This document shows positions 24,494 through 31,703 of a stretch of 64,000 nucleotides of DNA, piece after piece. The stretch lies in contig NZ_NXLS01000001.1 in assembly GCF_003364315.1 (NCBI RefSeq), positions 1 to 64,000 of the forward strand, in the 5' to 3' direction. The position numbers and the translations under genes were made by a program. The DNA comes from Helicobacter ganmani (lineage in GTDB: Bacteria; Campylobacterota; Campylobacteria; Campylobacterales; Helicobacteraceae). The notes under the pieces were generated by a model. It ran no database searches. It was not told where the DNA came from and was given only the letters and a program-made list of their open reading frames with translations. Position 1 is the first letter of the stretch; each line of letters begins with the position of its first letter.

Positions 24494-26461
24494 ATGCAAT
24501 TAAACAACACTCTTATCATCATTGAAAGCCCAAATAAGACTAAGAAAATCGCAGAGATTACAGGGGCTTTAGTTTTAGCTACCATAGGACACTTTAAAGG
24601 CTTAACAAATGAAATCGTGAAAGATTATGAATCTTATGAGCCTATTTTAGACTTTAAAGACGATAACGCAAAATATCGTATCAATCAAATCCTTAACGCC
24701 TCTAAAGGTAAAGAGGTTTATATCGCTACTGACCCCGATAGAGAGGGATATGGAATCGGATATATGGTTTATGAACTCATTAAAAATCTTGCAACGAGTA
24801 TCAAAAGAGCAGAGTTTTTTGAGATTACAGAAAGTGGGATTGAAAAAGGGATAAAAGAGGCAATTCCATTCGCACAAAGCAATTTTAATGATTATGAGAG
24901 CTGGAAAGCAAGAGCGGTAAGCGATAAATTAGTAGGATTCCTCTTAAGCCCAAAATATATGAAACTTTGCAACGATAAAAACAATTCCATAGGGAGAGTG
25001 CAAACACCTGTTTTAAGCCTTATTGTAAGCAAAGAATTGCAAATCCAAGACTTTTTAAATTCTAGTGCAAATAAAAAAGTAGAATACAAAATAAAAGCCA
25101 AGTTAAAAAGCGGTAATTTAGAATTTTTGGCTTTAGGAGAGAATCTCTATGAGAGTAAAGAGGAAGCACAAGAAACTTTAAACAATTTAAGCGCGACCAA
25201 AGAATCTTTTGTTTTTGCAAAAGAGATTAAAGAATCCCAAATTAAGCCCAAAGAGCCTTATAGAACTTCACAATTTCAAGAGGCAATGAATCGTGTGTAT
25301 GGCTTTGAACCTGAAGCTAGTATGAAACTAGCCCAAGCCCTTTTTGAAAAAGGCTTAATCACTTATCATCGCACCGATTCTAATGCACTCTCTCGTGAGT
25401 TTTTAGAGGAATTAGAATCACATTTGAAAGACAAAGAATATTATCAAAAGAGAGAATACAAGGCAGGAAGCCAAAGTCAAGCAGAGGCACACGAAGCGAT
25501 TAGAATCACACATTATCACGATTTAAGTGCGCTGGATTCTTTAATTGACAAAGAGGATTTTAGAGAAAACAAAGACAATCTCAAGAAAGCCTACAAACTT
25601 ATTTATTTAAACTCCATTGCCTCACAAGCTAAAAACGCCATTAATGAAAATATCATTTATGATTTTAGTATTACGACTTTTAGCTTTAAGGCAAAGGTTA
25701 GCAAATGTATCTACAAAGGATTTAAAGAAATTTCCATAGACAATGAGGAAGCAGAGACAGAATCCCAAGAGTTAAATTTGAATTTAAATGAAAAAGAGAG
25801 TGTTGAGATTTTAGGCTTTGAATTATCCGAAGTGAAAAAACAAGCTCCAAAACACTACAAAGAAAGCAACTTCATCTCCCTTTTAGAGAAAAATGGAATC
25901 GGACGCCCAAGCACTTATGCTACTTATTTGCCAAAGTTACTTGAGAGAGGCTACATTGAGATTGTGAAAAAAGGCAAGAATAGCAATATTGTTGCCACAA
26001 AAAAAGGACTAGATTTTCTCTCCATTGTAAAAGTTAATGATGAATGGATTACACAAAGTGAATTTACAAAGCAAATGGAAAGCACACTTGATGAAATCTC
26101 ACAAGGAAAAGTTGGCTATTTAGACTACATTAAACTCATTCATCAAAAGCTAGAATTTGCAGAAGTTAGCACCAAAGATTCTAATGCGCCATTGCCACCA
26201 AAAGAAGGTTCGCTAAATCTTGCTAAAAAAATAGCAAAGGAAACAAATTTGGAATTACCAGAGGGGATTGAGAGCGATTATAGAATCTGCAACAAATTTA
26301 TTGAGGAAAATAAAGATAAATCTAAAAGACCACCAAGTGAGAAGCAAATTGGTTTAGCAGAAAAGATTGCAAAAGAGCAAAATTTAAAGCTTCCAAACAA
26401 TTATAAGGAGGATTGGAAAATATGCAGTGATTTTATTGCCAAAAATGTTAAGAAAAAATAA
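24494..26461 (+). CDS. Element-encoded type IA DNA topoisomerase
   Basis: The 655-residue protein begins with a Toprim domain (LIIIESPNKTKKIAEITG, Glu near residue 9; YIATDPDREGYGIGYMVYEL, DxD near 78). The catalytic tyrosine lies in GLITYHRTDSNALS (about residue 290), followed by NGIGRPSTYATYLPKLLERGYI. In place of zinc fingers, the C-terminus carries two copies of a helical unit (LAKKIAKETNLELPEG..D..ICNKFIEEN and LAEKIAKEQNLKLPNN..DWKICSDFIAKN, about 575-655). Such enzymes accompany Helicobacter T4SS islands and may resolve transfer or replication intermediates. Confidence 0.9.
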   Translation: MQLNNTLIIIESPNKTKKIAEITGALVLATIGHFKGLTNEIVKDYESYEPILDFKDDNAKYRINQILNASKGKEVYIATDPDREGYGIGYMVYELIKNLATSIKRAEFFEITESGIEKGIKEAIPFAQSNFNDYESWKARAVSDKLVGFLLSPKYMKLCNDKNNSIGRVQTPVLSLIVSKELQIQDFLNSSANKKVEYKIKAKLKSGNLEFLALGENLYESKEEAQETLNNLSATKESFVFAKEIKESQIKPKEPYRTSQFQEAMNRVYGFEPEASMKLAQALFEKGLITYHRTDSNALSREFLEELESHLKDKEYYQKREYKAGSQSQAEAHEAIRITHYHDLSALDSLIDKEDFRENKDNLKKAYKLIYLNSIASQAKNAINENIIYDFSITTFSFKAKVSKCIYKGFKEISIDNEEAETESQELNLNLNEKESVEILGFELSEVKKQAPKHYKESNFISLLEKNGIGRPSTYATYLPKLLERGYIEIVKKGKNSNIVATKKGLDFLSIVKVNDEWITQSEFTKQMESTLDEISQGKVGYLDYIKLIHQKLEFAEVSTKDSNAPLPPKEGSLNLAKKIAKETNLELPEGIESDYRICNKFIEENKDKSKRPPSEKQIGLAEKIAKEQNLKLPNNYKEDWKICSDFIAKNVKKK

Positions 26462-26640
26462 AAGGGAAAGGAGTTTGGCGAAGTTTTTTGATGAAAATCA
26501 AAGGATTTTTAAAATTTAAAAATATTAAAAATAATTTTAAAATATTTATTAAAATTTTTTAAAAATTCTTATAAATGTTATTAAATGTCTTTTAATATAT
26601 TTTAAATTGTTTTTAATAATTAAAAATGAAAGGATACACA

Positions 26641-27099
26641 ATGAATCAAGTTACACTATGTGGGAATTTAGGTAGAGATTTTGACCTCTCTTATACGCAA
26701 AATGGACTTCCTTATGCAAAAAACTCTCTTGCAATCTCAAAGAGAACTACAAAGAAAGAGGGAAATGAGACAATCACAAAAGACCGCACAGATTGGATTC
26801 CCTTAACAATCTTTGGCAGGAGAGCTGAAATTGCTCATCAATATTTCAAGAAAGGCGATAAGTTTTTATGCAATGGAGAGATTTACACTTCTGTTTATTC
26901 TGACGAAAATGGACAACCAAAATATTCGTGGGAAGTGTTAGTAAAAAACTTTGAATTTGTAACTTCTAAAGCAAAAGAGACACCAAATGAACAAAATACA
27001 CAACCTGAACCTGAAATTGTTTATGAGGGAACACAAGCTTCACAACAGCAAATTGAGGAAATGGCACAGATAGCAGAAAATGCCGAGATTCCTTTTTAA
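26641..27099 (+). CDS. ssb: Single-stranded DNA-binding protein
   Basis: The start at 26641 (MNQVTLCGNLGRD, 152 residues) is chosen because AAAGGA lies 6-11 nt upstream; an in-frame start 15 bp earlier lacks a site. The OB-fold features are GNLGRDFDLSYTQNGLPYAKNSLAIS, TDWIPLTIFGRRAEIAHQYFKKGDKFLCNGEI and the acidic tail ending in EIPF (cf. DIPF), which recruits partner proteins. Being element-encoded, it probably coats DNA that enters as a single strand. Confidence 0.92.
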   Translation: MNQVTLCGNLGRDFDLSYTQNGLPYAKNSLAISKRTTKKEGNETITKDRTDWIPLTIFGRRAEIAHQYFKKGDKFLCNGEIYTSVYSDENGQPKYSWEVLVKNFEFVTSKAKETPNEQNTQPEPEIVYEGTQASQQQIEEMAQIAENAEIPF

Positions 27100-27118
27100 C
27101 ATAAATTGAAGGAATTTT

Positions 27119-27637
27119 ATGAGGATTTCAAAGTTTTTAAAATTGAATCTTAAGGGGACTTTCTCCCCTTTAAAACTTGCGATGATTATTTTATTTGTCT
27201 TGTATGGCTTATCTCTTGTTATAGGAGATTTAAGCAAAGAGATTCAAGGCGAGATTATTAAAGTTTATGATGGCGATACTATCACGCTCGTTGAGAATCA
27301 AGAGAAAGTAAAGATTAGGCTTTATGGCTTAGACGCACCAGAACTCAATCAAAGATTCGGAAAAGAAGCAAGAGAATATCTTTTAAGTCTATGTCCTTTG
27401 CACGCACAAGCAAAAATAAAAATAATAGATAAAGACAAATATAAAAGAGTGGTTGGAATCGTATATTGCAATGAAATCAATGTGAATGAAAAGCTTGTAG
27501 AAAATGGATTTGCTTGGGCTTATAGAGAATACTCTAATGATTATGTTGTTTTGGAAAACAAGGCTAGAAAAAACACTATGGGATTATGGGGCGAAGCAAA
27601 TCCACTTAAGCCTAGTGAGTTTAGGAGGAAACAATAA
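27119..27637 (+). CDS. SNase-like thermonuclease with N-terminal membrane helix
   Basis: The 172-residue protein has an N-terminal hydrophobic helix (LAMIILFVLYGLSLVIG, about residues 21-37) that could be a signal or anchor, then the staphylococcal-nuclease OB-fold. VYDGDTITL, VKIRLYGLDAPELNQ (catalytic Arg and Asp), GKEAREYL, RVVGIVYCNEINVNEKLVENGFAWAYREY and ARKNTMGLWG are all present. It probably acts outside the cytoplasm on DNA. Nucleases of this kind are frequent conjugative cargo; the purpose is not known. Confidence 0.88.
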   Translation: MRISKFLKLNLKGTFSPLKLAMIILFVLYGLSLVIGDLSKEIQGEIIKVYDGDTITLVENQEKVKIRLYGLDAPELNQRFGKEAREYLLSLCPLHAQAKIKIIDKDKYKRVVGIVYCNEINVNEKLVENGFAWAYREYSNDYVVLENKARKNTMGLWGEANPLKPSEFRRKQ

Positions 27638-28311
27638 TGGCAGAAAAAAATCCAGAAATTGAATTTGAATTACTTTTCAAGCTTAGCGAGTTAGCCTCAA
27701 AAACAGGCTTCAAAATAGAGCAAGATAAAAACAATAAGAATTTATTTTATCTTACAGAACCCAATGCTACAATACCTTTTGTAACATTAGATTATAACAA
27801 GGAGAGTGAAAATGCAAGAGCCTATTTTACCACAAGCACATTACGAGAATGTTCCGATATATTCCTTAGACGAGTTAGAGAAATTATCGGAAAAAGAATT
27901 GCAAGAAGCAGAGCAGAGAGCAGAGAAAGCGAGGATTTACAGGCAGGAAGAAGAGCAGAAATTAGCAGAGGCGAGGAAATTGGGACAAGAGATAGAGAGT
28001 TTCATCAATTCTATGACAGCAAAATATGCCAACAAAAATTAAGCCTACAAGAAAGAGTAAAGATACACGAATTTAGCAAAAAAATTGAGAAACAATACAA
28101 ACAAACCCCAGCCTACCGACAACAAGCACACGAAGCCTATAAAAAACAAAGTGAGATTCCTTTGGAATTCTCACAAAAACAACCCCCAAATTATGAAGCA
28201 ATACAAGCACAAAAAGAAGTAAGTAAAGTAAAAGAATCACCTAAAAAGGATTCCAAAACACTAGAAAAACCTAAGCCCACAAAAGAGCAATCTTTAGGTA
28301 GGGGACGATAA
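27637..28311 (+). CDS. Hypothetical protein with an internally nested frame
   Basis: The frame has 224 codons with a good ribosome site (GGAGGAAACAATA) and one-base overlap with the SNase gene. Residues 1-58 look like a small folded domain (FELLFKLSELASKTGFKIEQDKNNKNLFYL), and residues about 135-224 are Lys/Gln/Pro-rich. The middle (about 59-133) is Arg/Ser-rich (RRVREIIGKRIARSRAESRE), unlike neighbouring proteins. It looks like the off-frame reading of the nested Glu-rich gene. Either the two genes truly overlap or this gene carries two compensating frameshifts. Confidence 0.5.
   Translation: MAEKNPEIEFELLFKLSELASKTGFKIEQDKNNKNLFYLTEPNATIPFVTLDYNKESENARAYFTTSTLRECSDIFLRRVREIIGKRIARSRAESRESEDLQAGRRAEISRGEEIGTRDREFHQFYDSKICQQKLSLQERVKIHEFSKKIEKQYKQTPAYRQQAHEAYKKQSEIPLEFSQKQPPNYEAIQAQKEVSKVKESPKKDSKTLEKPKPTKEQSLGRGR
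27812..28042 (+). CDS. Nested Glu-rich coiled-coil protein (+1 frame)
   Basis: The 76-residue frame lies entirely inside the 224-codon gene. It starts at ATG 27812, preceded by AAGGAG with 7 nt spacing. The product (MQEPILPQAHYENVPIYSLDELEKLSEKELQEAEQ...) has the Glu/Lys/Ala/Gln composition and heptad pattern of normal element proteins. That favours this frame as the coding one in the region. Function is unknown. Confidence 0.55.
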   Translation: MQEPILPQAHYENVPIYSLDELEKLSEKELQEAEQRAEKARIYRQEEEQKLAEARKLGQEIESFINSMTAKYANKN

Positions 28312-28611
28312 ATGAAACCTATCCTTGATGTGTGCTGCGGTGGCAGAATGTTTTATGCGGATAAAGAGAATCCTAATGTGCTGTTTTGCGACAAAAGATT
28401 CTTTGAAACTACCTTTAAAAAAGTGGGTAAAGACGAAAAGTTTAGCGTTAAACCCGATAGGATTGTAGATTTTAGAAAAGATAAAGGATATTTTCTTGGT
28501 GCTTGGGGTAATAACGATGATTGGATAGATGATGATTTTTGTAAGGGTTGTTGTCAAGTCATCGGCAATATCCACGAGACTCCCGAATTATTAGAATCCT
28601 TAGAGAATTAA
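28312..28611 (+). CDS. Truncated or atypical SAM-dependent methyltransferase-like protein
   Basis: The 99-residue protein starts MKPILDVCCGGRMFYADKENPNVLFCDKR, which matches motif I and the first strands of a small phage/plasmid DNA-methylase family, and continues KPDRIVDFRKDK like the motif IV approach of that family. The following catalytic DPP(H/Y) segment and the rest of the Rossmann fold are absent. The end is instead a Trp/Asp/Cys-rich stretch (WGNNDDWIDDDFCKGCC). It may be a remnant, or a SAM- or metal-binding protein with another job. Confidence 0.5.
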   Translation: MKPILDVCCGGRMFYADKENPNVLFCDKRFFETTFKKVGKDEKFSVKPDRIVDFRKDKGYFLGAWGNNDDWIDDDFCKGCCQVIGNIHETPELLESLEN

Positions 28612-28663
28612 CAATGCAAAAGCAACTAATGGTTTTAAAGAATAAGGATAAAGGAGGTAAGAA

Positions 28664-28897
28664 ATGAAACAAGAAATAAGGAAATTTTGGATTGTGTTTT
28701 TCGGGATTCATTTTGTAGGAATTGCAGGAAATATTTTGCTTTATCATTTTGGTTTGCCAAATTCTATTGATAGCATTTTGGAATCTTTTAGGAAGCAAGA
28801 ATATTATCTCTTGTGTATTTATTTTCTTTGTTATGGTTGCTTTTGCTTTTTATTGTATTTGATAATAGGGTTAAAAGAAATGAGAAAGGCAGAGTAA
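28664..28897 (+). CDS. Small two-helix membrane protein
   Basis: This 77-residue protein has a very good ribosome site (AAAGGAGG). Two hydrophobic helices (FWIVFFGIHFVGIAGNILLYHF and YYLLCIYFLCYGCFCFLLYLIIGL) are separated by a polar loop with Asp-Ser-Ile-Leu-Glu. No family was recognised. An immunity or entry-exclusion protein is conceivable from its place at the end of the element's operon, but nothing in the sequence proves it. Confidence 0.5.
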   Translation: MKQEIRKFWIVFFGIHFVGIAGNILLYHFGLPNSIDSILESFRKQEYYLLCIYFLCYGCFCFLLYLIIGLKEMRKAE

Positions 28898-28926
28898 ATG
28901 GCAATCTATGGCTTTATGTATTTTGT

Positions 28927-28963
28927 AATGCCAAAAAATGAGTGAAATTTTGACATTACAGAG
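28927..28963. terminator. Inverted repeat between convergent genes
   Basis: TGTAATG and CATTACA enclose about 22 nt between the plus-strand operon and the convergent parA partner gene. It could serve as a weak bidirectional transcription stop; no long U-run is present. Confidence 0.3.
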
Positions 28964-28971
28964 TGTTAAAT

Positions 28972-29211
28972 CTACTCAAAAAGACTTGAAGTAATATATT
29001 GACTAACACTTAATCGCTTCTTGTCTGCTCTTTCTTTGATGATTTGATAATCACTTTCGGAGAAATAAAGGCTCACCATTTTTGTTTTCTTTTGTTCTAA
29101 GTCTTTTGGTTTTCTACCAACCTTAGAGACTTCTTTTTTATTGTTAATGAAATTTTCTATTTTGCTTTCACTCACTTTTTTCTTTTTAGCTTCAAATTTA
29201 TTTGTTCCCAT
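28972..29211 (-). CDS. Ribbon-helix-helix partner of ParA
   Basis: The 79-residue protein has a basic N-terminal tail. Its C-terminal half, KMVSLYFSESDYQIIKERADKKRLSVSQYITSSLFE, is a standard ribbon-helix-helix DNA-binding fold. Its start overlaps the end of parA by 14 bp, the layout of ParA-ParG/CopG-type partition pairs in which this protein binds the centromere and represses the operon. Confidence 0.78.
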   Translation of the reverse strand: MGTNKFEAKKKKVSESKIENFINNKKEVSKVGRKPKDLEQKKTKMVSLYFSESDYQIIKERADKKRLSVSQYITSSLFE

Positions 29212-29860
29212 TGATATTCCTTTCTAGCTCTTGAAATACTTGTAAAAATTCCTCTTGCGCTTTTTTAGAGTTTTTTAAATTTTCTGTGATACCTTTGCCT
29301 TGCAAAATAGATTCTTTGTAAGCTTCTCTCTCATACAGAATAGAATCTAAAAGACAAAAATCTTTTTTTGTATTCTTGCTTTTTAAAAACTCTTGAAATT
29401 CTTTAATTTTATACTTTAAGAATGGATTAGAATTTGCCTTTGTGATAAGAACAAATCCTTTGAGTTTCTTTTGAATCTTTTTGGCTTCTTTTAGATAATC
29501 TAACATTTTATCCAACACAGAAGCGTCTAATCCATTGGGGATAGTCGGAATAATGCAAATATCACTATAAATCATTGCACTACGCATTTCTTTAGAATCT
29601 CTACCGCCTGTATCTATTACAATATTCGCATAATTTTGTAATGCTTGTGTGATAAGAGATTGCAATTCCTCATTATTGCTGCTTTTAAAATCAAAAGGCA
29701 TTTTATTCTCATCTCTGAAAGATAGAAATGCGTTAATGCTTTTTTGCGGGTCTAAATCAATAAGGAGGGTCTTATTTTTTGTATTCAATTTTGTAGCAAG
29801 ATTAATAGCTAGAGTTGTCTTGCCACTTCCCCCCTTTTCATTACAGATGGAATAAATCAT
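29198..29860 (-). CDS. parA: ParA-family partition ATPase
   Basis: This 220-residue Walker-type ATPase reads MIYSICNEKGGSGKTTLAINLATKL (deviant Walker A with the signature Lys), TLLIDLDPQKS and ANIVIDTGGRDSKEMRSAM. It lacks an N-terminal helix-turn-helix, as do small type Ib ParA proteins. With the RHH partner it should segregate the excised circular form of the element. A TATAAT box (29896-29891, minus) lies 31 bases before the start codon. Confidence 0.88.
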   Translation of the reverse strand: MIYSICNEKGGSGKTTLAINLATKLNTKNKTLLIDLDPQKSINAFLSFRDENKMPFDFKSSNNEELQSLITQALQNYANIVIDTGGRDSKEMRSAMIYSDICIIPTIPNGLDASVLDKMLDYLKEAKKIQKKLKGFVLITKANSNPFLKYKIKEFQEFLKSKNTKKDFCLLDSILYEREAYKESILQGKGITENLKNSKKAQEEFLQVFQELERNINGNK

Positions 29861-30179
29861 CGCTGAATCCTTGTTTTAATAGATTGTGGAATTATAATCT
29901 GAAGTGTTTTAAAAAATATTGAAATGTTTAAAATATTAAATTAAAATTTTTAAATATTTTTATTATTTATATCAAATATGTTTAAAATATTTTAAATTAC
30001 TAATTATATTATTTATAATATAAAAAATATTAGTTTAAAACTATTTATAATGTTTTTAAAATACTTATTTAAATGTTTAAAAATTTTCTAAATATTATAA
30101 TTTTTTTATAAAAATTAAAGAAATAAGCGGATAGAATGTGCATTATAAAAGGCATTATTGTAAATCTAAAGGAGATGAA
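29861..30179. other. AT-rich region with TGTTTAAAATATT repeats
   Basis: This stretch of just over 300 bases has no gene and is almost pure A/T. TGTTTAAAATATT occurs at 29925-29937 and 29979-29991, with variants TGTTTTAAAAAATATT (29905-29920) and TGTTTAAAAATTTTC near 30077. The minus-strand TATAAT of parA is at 29896-29891. The repeats may be the partition (parS) or operator sites of the RHH protein, or part of an origin. Confidence 0.45.
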
Positions 30180-30659
30180 ATGAAAAGCGATACAATCAGT
30201 GCATATGATGTGGCGTTGTATTTTTTGTTTCGTGCTAGAGAATTAGGAGCTGGAGACATAATTTCTAATCTTAAAATGCAAAAATTACTTTATTATGCAC
30301 AAGGGCATTTTTTAGCTACTTATCAAAAGCCTCTATTTGATGATAAAATAGAGGCTTGGGAGTATGGACCTGTGGTAAAAAATGTGTATGATAGCTTTAA
30401 GTGTTATGGTAGGTTGGCAATAGATTTTAAAGAACTAGACAATTTTAAAAGCGACATTTATACAGATGAACATTTAGACACCTTGCCCTTTGTGTTTAAT
30501 AAATACAATATTTCTGCAATAGAACTTATGCATAAAACGCATAGTGAATCGCCCTGGTTGGAATACCACAATCCGTATATACCAAGAGAAATTCCTCAAG
30601 AAGCGATAAAAAAGTTTTTTACAGAAATGTTTAAACAAGAGGCAGAGAGATATATATAA
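30180..30659 (+). CDS. Panacea-domain (SocA/DUF4065-like) protein, candidate antitoxin
   Basis: The start at 30180 (MKSDTISAYDVALYF, 159 residues) is chosen for AAAGGAG 7 nt upstream. The protein has the Panacea pattern: LKMQKLLYYAQGHFLATYQKPLFDDKIEAWEYGPVVKNVYDSFKCYG and HKTHSESPWLEY. These domains act as antitoxins in many toxin-antitoxin pairs and as phage/plasmid adaptors (GepA, SocA). The stop TAA overlaps the ATG of a 57-codon frame, which suggests a bicistronic module. A very AT-rich region precedes it. Confidence 0.85.
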   Translation: MKSDTISAYDVALYFLFRARELGAGDIISNLKMQKLLYYAQGHFLATYQKPLFDDKIEAWEYGPVVKNVYDSFKCYGRLAIDFKELDNFKSDIYTDEHLDTLPFVFNKYNISAIELMHKTHSESPWLEYHNPYIPREIPQEAIKKFFTEMFKQEAERYI

Positions 30660-30832
30660 TGGGCGGATTTATAGGACTTAATGAGCTTTTTAGAAAATTA
30701 GAATTAGCGTTTAACATTACTCTATCATTAAACGACAAATCGCAAATACGAAAGCTTTTGTATCCGCTTAGTAATCAAAATGTTTTGCGACTTACACACA
30801 AGGATTTTGAGAATGCACTTGCAGATATGTAA
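30659..30832 (+). CDS. 57-residue protein coupled to the Panacea gene, candidate toxin
   Basis: The ATG uses the last A of the preceding TAA (TAATG). The product (MGGFIGLNELFRKLELAFNITLSLNDK...TLTHKD-like end) is a compact mixed helical protein with a charged C-terminus and no membrane helix. I recognise no toxin family. Tight coupling to a Panacea antitoxin makes it the best candidate for the cognate partner, but it could be a remnant of a longer gene. Confidence 0.5.
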   Translation: MGGFIGLNELFRKLELAFNITLSLNDKSQIRKLLYPLSNQNVLRLTHKDFENALADM

Positions 30833-31052
30833 ATAGAGAATGAGGATACACAGATGACAGAAAAAATCAAGCATTTTATTGTTAAATATTTAATGCAAAA
30901 CAAACAAAATCTCGTCTAAGAATAATTATGGTATTTATATGAAATTTGTTGGCACATTGGAAAAAAGAGAAAGTTAAAATTAATTTTGCTAATCGCAAAT
31001 GAATGTTTTTAAAAATGTTTGGCAAAATCAATTTTAATTTTAAGGAGACAAA
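30833..31052. other. Intergenic region with a possible 21-codon remnant
   Basis: About 220 bases. A 21-residue frame (30854-30919, MTEKIKHFIVKYLMQNKQNLV) follows a weak GAGGA site and may be the start of a lost gene. Nothing else is identifiable before the lipoprotein gene. Confidence 0.35.
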
Positions 31053-31499
31053 ATGAAAAAAATAGGCATTGCTGTTGTGTTGGCAGGATTATTTGTTGTA
31101 GGTTGTGGGGATAGTGGATTGGTGAAGCTAGAAAACAAGAATCCTACAATAGACCAAAAGAAGTATGATTTGTATGTTCAGGCATTAAATGAAAGTAATT
31201 ATGCAAAAGAGTATGAGTTATCACATATTGATATTTTACTAAATGAATATGAACCAATTATGGCAAAGTGTAAGTTGGTAGGAGAGTTTTTTTGCAATAA
31301 AAATACCTTAATAAAATCAAAGGATAACATAATGAATGAAATGCAAAGAAATAATACGCTTATCATTCTTGCAATCAATAAAAAGAATAAAGACGATTTA
31401 AGATTTATTACACTTTCTTGCAAAAAACAAGAATGTAATACTATTGATGACGTTCAAATAAAAGGTGAAAGCTTTTTTGGCGAAACTAAATATGACTAA
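31053..31499 (+). CDS. Small lipoprotein
   Basis: This 148-residue protein has a typical lipoprotein signal (MKKIGIAVVLAGLFVVGC, lipobox VVGC, Cys18), then a hydrophilic domain with four further cysteines, two in SCKKQEC near the end. TAAGGAG precedes the ATG. No named family was recognised. Membrane-anchored periplasmic proteins at element borders sometimes act in exclusion or immunity; here this is only a possibility. It lies next to the apparent element/chromosome junction. Confidence 0.65.
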   Translation: MKKIGIAVVLAGLFVVGCGDSGLVKLENKNPTIDQKKYDLYVQALNESNYAKEYELSHIDILLNEYEPIMAKCKLVGEFFCNKNTLIKSKDNIMNEMQRNNTLIILAINKKNKDDLRFITLSCKKQECNTIDDVQIKGESFFGETKYD

Positions 31500-31703
31500 T
31501 AAATAGAAATTATTCTGCAACGATGAAAAAGCGCAAAAATGTTGATGATGTAAGCATACATATTTATGACATACAAAACAAATATTAAACTTTTTTGAAG
31601 TTTCACGAATATATAATAGCGAAAATTAATTAGACACATTTATTTTAAACTTTATTGTGTTAAAATTTGTTTAAATTATCTTTAAAAGTGGAATCTTTAG
31701 CTT

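Noticed and set aside
26462-26640. Origin of replication between topA and ssb
   Set aside because: The stretch is AT-rich but shows no iterated box of consistent sequence; AT richness alone is not enough.
28899-28946. 15-codon frame MAIYGFMYFVMPKNE
   Set aside because: It is very short with no ribosome site, and it overlaps the inverted repeat between convergent genes.
1-31700. Direct repeats marking attL and attR
   Set aside because: I compared the flanks of the integrase (1-940) with 28,900-31,700 by eye and found no convincing shared repeat, so no element ends are reported.
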